A DNA stretch of 64,000 nucleotides from Diaphorobacter aerolatus (GTDB taxonomy: Bacteria; Pseudomonadota; Gammaproteobacteria; Burkholderiales; Burkholderiaceae_C): positions 1,240,001 to 1,304,000 of the forward strand of contig NZ_CP060783.1 of assembly GCF_014489535.1 (NCBI RefSeq), written 5' to 3'. The position numbers were made by a program, and so were the translations under genes. Under the pieces are notes generated by a model. It made no database searches. It was given only the letters and a program-made list of their open reading frames with translations, and was not told the origin of the DNA. Shown one piece after another: positions 58,340-64,000 of the stretch; within the stretch, counting starts at the first letter, position 1, and each line of letters begins with the position of its first letter.

Positions 58340-60007
58340 ATGACCAACACCACCAAGATCGTGCGCGGCTGCCCGTCTACCTCGGGCAACGACCGCCAGC
58401 TCAACACCACGACGCTCATCCGGCACGCCGCGCGCACCCACGGAGACCAGGAGATCGTCTACCGCACGCCCGATGGCGGCTGGGACCGCTACACCTATGC
58501 CGACTGCTACGCGCGCGTCTGCCGCAGCGCCAATGCGCTGCGCGCGCTCGGTGTCGAACCTGGCGACCGGGTCGGCATCCTGGACTGGAACAGCCGACGC
58601 CATTTCGAGCTGTACTGGTCCATCCCTGGCCTGGGCGCGGTCATGCTGCAGATGAACCTGCGCCTGGGCGCCGAAGACCTGGGCTACGTGGTCGGCCACA
58701 GCCAAGTGTCCTACGTATGCGTGGACGAATCATTGCTGCCCATCGCCGAATCCGTCGCGGCGAATTCGCCCCAGATCAAGGGCTGGATCGTCATGACCGA
58801 CAAGCCGCTGGACCAGATTAAGACCACGCTGAAACCGCTGCTGCACTACGAAGACCTGCTGGCCGCCGCCGACCCCAAGATCGACTGGCCCGAGATCGAC
58901 GAAACCTCGGCCTACAGCGCCTGCTACACCACCGGCACCACGGGCAAGCCCAAGGGCGTGTACTACTCGCACCGCTGCATCTACCTGCACTCCACGGGCA
59001 TGGCCACCAATCTGGGCATGACGCTGAGCGACTGCGTGATGCTCATCACGCCCATGTTCCACGGGCAATGCTGGGGCCTGCCGCAGGCCGCCACGCTGCT
59101 GGGCGACAAGATCGTGCTGCCGGGCCGCTATGTCGCCGAGGACACCAAGCCCCTGGTTGACGCCATGATCGCCGAGGGCGTGACGGTCGCCAACGGCGCA
59201 CCGGCCATCTTTCAGCCCATGCTGCAGTACATCGAAACGATGCCGGTCAAGCCGGACTTCAGCAGCATGCGCATGCTGTCCGGCGCCTCCGAGCCGCCGC
59301 TGTCGATGATGATCGGTTTCTACAAACTCACCGGTGCCGAGGTGGTCCACGGCTACGGTGCCACCGAAGCCACGACGCTGGTGACCATGAACCGCCTCAA
59401 GTCCACGCTCAAGAAGCGCCTGACCGAGGAAGAGCGCTGGAACCTCAAGCGCAAGCAGGGTCTGGTGCTGACCGGGGTGGACATCCGCATCCTCGATGCC
59501 GATGACAAGGACTTGCCGCATGACGGAAAGTCGGCGGGCGAGATTTGCGTGCGCGGCCCCTGGATCACGGCCAGCTACCACGACATGCCCGATTCCGCAG
59601 ACCGCTTCCTGGAGGGTGGCTGGTGGCGCTCGGGCGATGTCGGCACGGTGGACGAGAACGGCTACCTCAAGGTCACCGACCGCATCAAGGACGTGATCAA
59701 GAGCGGCGGCGAATGGATTTCTTCCATCGACATGGAAAACCTGCTCATGGGCCACCCCGCCGTGCGCGACGCCGCCGTGGTCGGCGTTCCGCATCCGAAG
59801 TGGCAGGAGCGGCCGCTGGCCCTGGTGGTGCTCAAGCCCGGCCAGCAGGCGACCCAGGAACAACTGAAGGAGCACCTGGGCAGCGCCTTCGCCAAGTGGC
59901 AGTGGCCGGATCAGGTTCTGTTCGTCGAGGCCATCCCCAAGACCAGCGTCGGCAAGCTCGACAAGAAGCGCATACGCGTCGAGCAGGCAGACCGCTATTC
60001 CGCCTGA
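58340..60007 (+). CDS. acyl-CoA synthetase (AMP-forming)
   Basis: Activates a carboxylic acid to its CoA thioester with ATP. The 555-residue protein has the AMP-binding P-loop YTTGTTGKPKGVYYSHR, GYGATEATTL (A5), WWRSGDVGTVDENGYLKVTD and RIKDVIKSGGEWISS (A7-A8), and the catalytic lysine near the end (IPKTSVGKLDKKRIR). It belongs to the medium/long-chain fatty-acyl-CoA ligase group that also includes DmdB-type enzymes; the acid is not predictable. ATG at 58340 follows AGGAGACCAGAGA. It sits 11 bases after the racemase gene and probably starts the pathway. Confidence 0.92.
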   Translation: MTNTTKIVRGCPSTSGNDRQLNTTTLIRHAARTHGDQEIVYRTPDGGWDRYTYADCYARVCRSANALRALGVEPGDRVGILDWNSRRHFELYWSIPGLGAVMLQMNLRLGAEDLGYVVGHSQVSYVCVDESLLPIAESVAANSPQIKGWIVMTDKPLDQIKTTLKPLLHYEDLLAAADPKIDWPEIDETSAYSACYTTGTTGKPKGVYYSHRCIYLHSTGMATNLGMTLSDCVMLITPMFHGQCWGLPQAATLLGDKIVLPGRYVAEDTKPLVDAMIAEGVTVANGAPAIFQPMLQYIETMPVKPDFSSMRMLSGASEPPLSMMIGFYKLTGAEVVHGYGATEATTLVTMNRLKSTLKKRLTEEERWNLKRKQGLVLTGVDIRILDADDKDLPHDGKSAGEICVRGPWITASYHDMPDSADRFLEGGWWRSGDVGTVDENGYLKVTDRIKDVIKSGGEWISSIDMENLLMGHPAVRDAAVVGVPHPKWQERPLALVVLKPGQQATQEQLKEHLGSAFAKWQWPDQVLFVEAIPKTSVGKLDKKRIRVEQADRYSA

Positions 60008-60050
60008 CACCCGCTTTGCATGACCCCCAGTTTCTTACCAGGAGAACCAC

Positions 60051-61231
60051 ATGAATGACCATGAACCCGTGATCGTCGGCGCGCTGCGCACCCCCGTGGG
60101 CAAGCGCGGCGGGCGCCTGCAAAAATGGCACCCCGTCGATCTGATGGCCGAGACGCTGCGCCAGCTGGTCGAACAGTCCGGCGTCAACCCCTCCGATCTG
60201 GACGACGTGATCGTCGGCTGTGTGCTGCAGTGGGACCAGCAGCATGGCAACCTGGCCCGCCATGCCGTGCTGGCGGCGGGGCTGCCCGAATCCGTCCCGG
60301 CTGTGACGGTGGACCGGCAATGCGGCTCCGGCCAGCAGGCGGTGAGTTTTGCCGTGCATGGCATCCAGGCGGGGGCCTACCAGCTGGCCATCGGCGGGGG
60401 GTGGAGTCGATGTCGCAGGCGCCGCTGCCGCCGTCGTTCAAGCCCGGCGCGCCGCTGGGCGCGCAATACAGCCCGCGCGAACTGGCGCGCTACCAGGACA
60501 ACCCGCTGATACCGCAAGGCGTTTCGTCGGAGTTGCTGAACTCGCGCTTCGGCCTGACCCGTGAAGTCCTGGATGCATCCGCCGTGCGCAGCCACAAGCG
60601 CGCCGCCGAGGCGATTCAGGCCGGTCGCATCAAGGATCAACTGGTGCATCTGACCGAGGACCCGGCCGACCCGAACAGCCCCGTCGTCGCCGCCGACGAG
60701 GGCGTGCGCGCCAACCCCGACCCCGAGAAGCTGGCCACGCTGAAAGCCGTGTTTGCCGCCAACGGCACCACCACCGCCGGCAACTCGTCGCAGATCAGCG
60801 ACGGCGCCGCCGCACTGCTGATCGCCAGCCGTGCCTATGCCAAAAAGCATGGCCTCAAGCCGCGTGCGCGCTTCGTCAGCACCGCCGTGGCCGCCGCCGA
60901 CCCGGTGATCCAGTTCACCGCCGTGCTCGACTCCACCCGCAAGGCATTGAAGGAATCGGGCCTGACCATCAACGACATCGACCTGTTCGAAGTCAACGAG
61001 GCTTTCGGCGGCGTGCCGCTGATGTTCCAGCAGGAATTCGGCATCCCGGACGACCGCCTGAATGTCAACGGCGGCTCGATGGCCATTGGCCATCCGCTGG
61101 GTTCCACCGGCGCGCGCATGCTCACCGACCTGCTGTACGAACTGGAGCGCCGGGGCGGCCGCTATGGCCTGCAAACCATCTGCGAGGCTTCGGGCACGGC
61201 CAACACCACCATCATCGAGCGGCTTGCATGA
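60051..61231 (+). CDS. thiolase (acetyl-CoA acyltransferase), with an apparent frameshift
   Basis: Cleaves a 3-ketoacyl-CoA with CoA to release acetyl- or propionyl-CoA. The nucleophilic cysteine is in VTVDRQCGSGQQA (Cys 91). The C-terminal part holds NGGSMAIGHPLGSTGARML (catalytic His) and ICEASGTANTTII with the second catalytic Cys. The frame breaks in the six-G run at 60396-60401: one more G reads AIGGGVESMSQAPLPP and through to the stop at 61231, giving 393 residues. It ends in a 4-base overlap with the enoyl-CoA hydratase start. Confidence 0.92.
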
Positions 61232-62028
61232 GCGGGGCCACCATGAGCGAAGCCAGTGAAGTGCTCGTCAGCCGTGACGGCGCCGTCGTCACCCTGACCA
61301 TCAACCGCCCGCGTGCGAAGAACAGCCTGAACCGCGCGGTGTTCGATGGCCTGTCCGCACAGCTTGCGCAACTGCGCGACGACGATGTCGTGCGGGTCGT
61401 CGTCATCACCGGCGCCGAGGGCGTGTTTTGCGCGGGCGCCGACATCACGGCCTTTGAAGTGCTGCGCGCCGCGCCGCTGCTGGGCGACCGCTCGGCGACC
61501 GGCTGGGACTTCTTTGCGGCGCTGGGGCGCTTCCCCAAGCCCGTCATCGCGGCGGTGGAAAAGGTCGCGCTGGGCGGCGGCACGGAACTGGCGCTGGCCT
61601 GCGACATCGTGATCGCGGGCGAGTCCGCCAAGTTCGGCGTGCCGGAAGTCAAGCTGGGCGCCATCCCCGGTGCGGGCGGCACCCAGCGCTTGATTCATGC
61701 CATCGGCAAGTCCAAAGCCATGGCGCTGTTGCTGACCGGCGATTTCATGGATGCCCGCAAGGCTTGCGACGTCGGCATCGTCGCCGAAGTGACGGCGGAC
61801 GGCCAGGCCCTGCCGACGGCGTTGGCGATGGCCAGCCGGATTGCGGCCAATTCGCCGCTGGCCGTGGCGCTGGCCAAGGATGCGGCCCTGGCCAGCTTTG
61901 AAACCCCGCTCGCGCAGGGCCTGGAGCATGAGAAGCGCAATTTCGTTGTCGCTTTGCGTTCGGCCGACAACCTGGAAGGGCAAGCGGCATTCCTGGGCAA
62001 GCGCACCCCCAAATTCACCGGCCAATAA
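61228..62028 (+). CDS. enoyl-CoA hydratase/isomerase family protein
   Basis: A 266-residue crotonase-fold enzyme. The oxyanion-hole loops are FCAGADITAFE and VEKVALGGGTELALACDI. Both hydratase glutamates are in place: the Glu of GGGTELAL and the Glu of FGVPEVKLGAIPGAGGTQRL. That pair argues for hydration of a trans-2-enoyl-CoA rather than isomerase or dehalogenase chemistry. ATG at 61228 overlaps the thiolase stop (ATGA); a second ATG at 61243 is possible. Confidence 0.92.
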   Translation: MSGATMSEASEVLVSRDGAVVTLTINRPRAKNSLNRAVFDGLSAQLAQLRDDDVVRVVVITGAEGVFCAGADITAFEVLRAAPLLGDRSATGWDFFAALGRFPKPVIAAVEKVALGGGTELALACDIVIAGESAKFGVPEVKLGAIPGAGGTQRLIHAIGKSKAMALLLTGDFMDARKACDVGIVAEVTADGQALPTALAMASRIAANSPLAVALAKDAALASFETPLAQGLEHEKRNFVVALRSADNLEGQAAFLGKRTPKFTGQ

Positions 62029-62057
62029 CGCCTGTCTGTCATCTTCAAGGAAAAACC

Positions 62058-62839
62058 ATGCAACTCAATTCCGGCATTTCTGCCGTCATCACCGGGGGGC
62101 TTCCGGCCTGGGGGCCGCCACGGCCCGGCGTTTGGCCAGCCATGGCGTCAAGGTCGCCATCTTCGACATGAACGAAGCCGTCGGCCAGGCGTTGGCCAGC
62201 GAGCTTGGCGGCGTTTACTGCAACGTGGACGTAACGTCCGAGGAGCAGGTGGACGCAGCCTTCGCCAAGGCCCGCGCCGCGATCGGGCAGGAACGCGTTT
62301 TGGTCAACTGCGCCGGCACGGCCGACGCCGTCAAGACTGTCAGCCGCGATCGGAAAACGGGTGAGATCCGCCCGAGTGCGGTGGATCGCTTCAACCGCAT
62401 CGTGCAGATCAACCTGGTGGGCACGTTCCGCTGCATTGCCAAATCGACGGCGGGCATGCTGGCGCTGGAACCGCTGGCCGACGGCGACCGCGGCGTCGTG
62501 GTCAACACCGCTTCGGCCGCTGCGGTGGACGGCCAGGTCGGCCAGGCCAGCTATGCCGCCAGCAAGGCCGCCGTCATGGGCATGACCTTGCCGATCGCAC
62601 GCGACCTGATGGACGAAGGCGTTCGCGTCAACACCATCCTGCCGGGGATCTTCGGCACCCCCTTGCTGCTGGCCCTGCCGGACAACGTCAAGCAAGCGCT
62701 GGCGGCCAGCGTGCCCTTTCCCAAGCGTTTGGGCGACCCCGATGAATTCGCGCAGGCCGTCGAGTTTCTGGTCACTTGCGGCTACATGAACGCCGAGTCC
62801 ATCCGCGTGGATGGGGCCCTCCGCATGGCGCCGCGCTGA
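62058..62839 (+). CDS. HSD10-like 3-hydroxyacyl-CoA dehydrogenase (SDR), with an apparent frameshift
   Basis: A 260-residue SDR (restored) that resembles mammalian type 2 3-hydroxyacyl-CoA dehydrogenase (HSD17B10), a broad enzyme for branched acyl-CoAs and steroids. It starts MQLNSGISAVITGG; the glycine motif TGGASGLGAATA is obtained only after adding one G to the run at 62094-62099. Further: NRIVQINLVGTFRCIAKSTA, VVNTASAAAVDGQVGQ, YAASK, and the HSD10-like end LVTCGYMNAESIRVDGAL. It completes the beta-oxidation set: dehydrogenase, hydratase, hydroxyacyl dehydrogenase, thiolase. Confidence 0.9.
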
Positions 62840-62986
62840 CGCCTTGAACCCTCGAAGAGCTGCGCATGATGTCGTCAACCCGAGAAAGCCGCGCGACGGG
62901 AGCCTGGAATGTCAGGGGGCCGGCCACGGGTGACTGCAAGTCATGGCGTGATGTCGATCCGCAGCTCGCCAGGAGCGTCATTCGCC

Positions 62987-63718
62987 ATGATTGACCTGCA
63001 TTACGCACCGACACCCAACGGCTGGAAGATCTCCATCCTGCTTGAGGAACTCGGACTTCCCTATACGGTGACTCCGGTCAACATCCGCGCTGGCGAGCAA
63101 TTCAAGCCGGAATTTCTGGCGATCAGCCCGAACAACCGCATTCCGGCCATAGTGGACCATGCGCCGCTCGACGGCGGCGGCCCGCTTTCGGTGTTCGAGA
63201 CCGGCGCCATCCTGGTCTATCTGGCCCAGAAAACCAACCGCTTCCTGCCCACGGATCTGCGCGGCTTCACCCAAACCATGCAATGGGTGATGTGGCAGGT
63301 GAGCGGACTGGGGCCCATGCTCGGCCAGCATGGTCACTTTGCGCTGTATGCGCAGGAAAAGATCGCCTACGCGATCGAGCGTTACCGCGACGAAGCGGCG
63401 CGGCTGTATCGCGTGCTCGATACCCAGCTCGGCAAGACCGGCGCCTATGTCGCCGGCGCCGAGTACGGCATCGCCGACATCGCCTGCTTTCCCTGGGCCA
63501 TGACCCACAAGGCGCAAGGCTTCACGCTCGACGATTTTCCCCACATCAAGCGCTGGTACGCCAGCGTGCGCGCCCGGCCGCAAGTGCAGGCGGGACTGGC
63601 GGTCGGCAAATTCGAGAAGGAGCCGCTGGACGACGAAGCAAGAAAGAACATGTTCGGCCAGAAGGCCAAGGAGATGGCACACCGCATGTCGCCCAACAAC
63701 CAGCGAGAAACACCATGA
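62987..63718 (+). CDS. glutathione S-transferase, YfcG/YghU (nu) type
   Basis: A 243-residue GST. The N-terminal thioredoxin fold begins IDLHYAPTPNGWKISILLEE, the Asn-Gly start typical of YfcG/YghU disulfide-bond reductases, with NNRIPAIVDH and FETGAILVYLAQ for glutathione binding. The C-terminal helical domain includes YGIADIACFPWAMTHK. In catabolic operons such GSTs may cleave glutathione adducts or protect thiols. Start at 62987, with AGGAG 11 bases upstream; the frame is open 26 codons earlier. Its stop overlaps the next start (ATGA). Confidence 0.88.
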   Translation: MIDLHYAPTPNGWKISILLEELGLPYTVTPVNIRAGEQFKPEFLAISPNNRIPAIVDHAPLDGGGPLSVFETGAILVYLAQKTNRFLPTDLRGFTQTMQWVMWQVSGLGPMLGQHGHFALYAQEKIAYAIERYRDEAARLYRVLDTQLGKTGAYVAGAEYGIADIACFPWAMTHKAQGFTLDDFPHIKRWYASVRARPQVQAGLAVGKFEKEPLDDEARKNMFGQKAKEMAHRMSPNNQRETP

Positions 63719-64000
63719 TCGAATTCTTCTTCGACTGCTCCAGCCCCTGGACCTATCTCGCCTTCCACAACATCCAGCCGCTCGCCGACGAACTGGGCGT
63801 CGAGGTCACATGGCGGCCCATCCTGGTCGGCGGCATCTTCAACACGATCAATCCGACCGTCTACGCCTCGCGCGAGACGCCGGTGCCGCAGAAGGCCCGC
63901 TACCTGAAAAAGGATCTGGCAGATTGGGCCCGCTCGACGGGGCTTGCGATCAAGATGCCGCCGACGGTGTTTCCCGTCAACAGCGTGAAGGCGATGCGCG
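63715..64000 (+). CDS. 2-hydroxychromene-2-carboxylate isomerase family protein (partial)
   Basis: The 5' part, about 95 residues, of a DsbA/kappa-GST-fold protein that runs off the right edge. MIEFFFDCSSPWTYLAFHNI is the family start, with the active-site Ser in DCSSPWTY, followed by WRPILVGGIFNTIN and KDLADWARSTGL, then PPTVFPVNSVKAMR. Family members use glutathione to isomerise 2-hydroxychromene-2-carboxylate in naphthalene pathways, but many act on unknown substrates. Translationally coupled to the GST gene by an ATGA overlap. Confidence 0.88.
   Translation, partial: MIEFFFDCSSPWTYLAFHNIQPLADELGVEVTWRPILVGGIFNTINPTVYASRETPVPQKARYLKKDLADWARSTGLAIKMPPTVFPVNSVKAMR

Noticed and set aside
1..64000. 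CRISPR array or cas genes
   Set aside because: No regularly spaced direct repeats and no Cas-like proteins were seen on either strand.

Overview
This is a high-GC betaproteobacterial window, most likely from the family Comamonadaceae (Delftia/Comamonas-like). The evidence is the gene content and order: ppsA divergent from ppsR, ahpC-ahpF, bfr, a YccS-type FUSC protein, ppc facing hemCDXY, valS, galU and cysM. Assignments rest on reading protein motifs and DNA structure by eye; no database search was run.

Positions 1-17484 are chromosomal housekeeping DNA: PEP synthase and its regulator, peroxide defence and iron storage, PEP carboxylase, and the haem branch hemC-hemD-hemX-hemY. Positions 17644-24869 (minus strand) hold a defence-type locus: a large HEAT/ARM-repeat protein, a winged-helix/SWIM zinc-finger protein, a structured non-coding RNA interval and a retron reverse transcriptase with NAxxH, YADD and VTG motifs. 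This composition matches what I recall as type XIII retrons. Positions 25175-34260 return to chromosomal genes: a VOC protein, valS, galU, an EamA transporter interrupted by a MITE-like element, a MocR regulator, tusA, a Nudix hydrolase and cysM.

At 34314 the chromosome meets an integrated element. A tRNA-Leu(CAA) gene is broken just after its anticodon loop. About 190 bp later lies a complete tRNA-Leu(CAA) gene whose anticodon is split by a 236-nt group I intron. Directly behind it, on the minus strand, is the conjugation module traG-copG-trbBCDEJLFGI-DUF2274 in the gene order of Tn4371-type integrative and conjugative elements (ICEs), with an EexN-type lipoprotein and a LysR regulator. The rest of the window (48180-64000) looks like catabolic cargo: electron transfer flavoprotein, two acyl-CoA dehydrogenases, a nitroreductase, two AraC regulators around a short-chain dehydrogenase, and a plus-strand operon. 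That operon encodes an LCAD-like acyl-CoA dehydrogenase, an alpha-methylacyl-CoA racemase-like protein, an acyl-CoA ligase, a thiolase, an enoyl-CoA hydratase, an HSD10-like dehydrogenase, a GST and a 2-hydroxychromene-2-carboxylate isomerase-like protein. Together they suggest beta-oxidation of a probably alpha-methyl-branched acid; the substrate is not readable from sequence.

Caveat: twelve conserved reading frames (or parts of them) are broken by an apparent single missing base, almost always in a short run of G or C. This pattern points to homopolymer under-calling in the assembly rather than real pseudogenes, so those genes are annotated across the shift.
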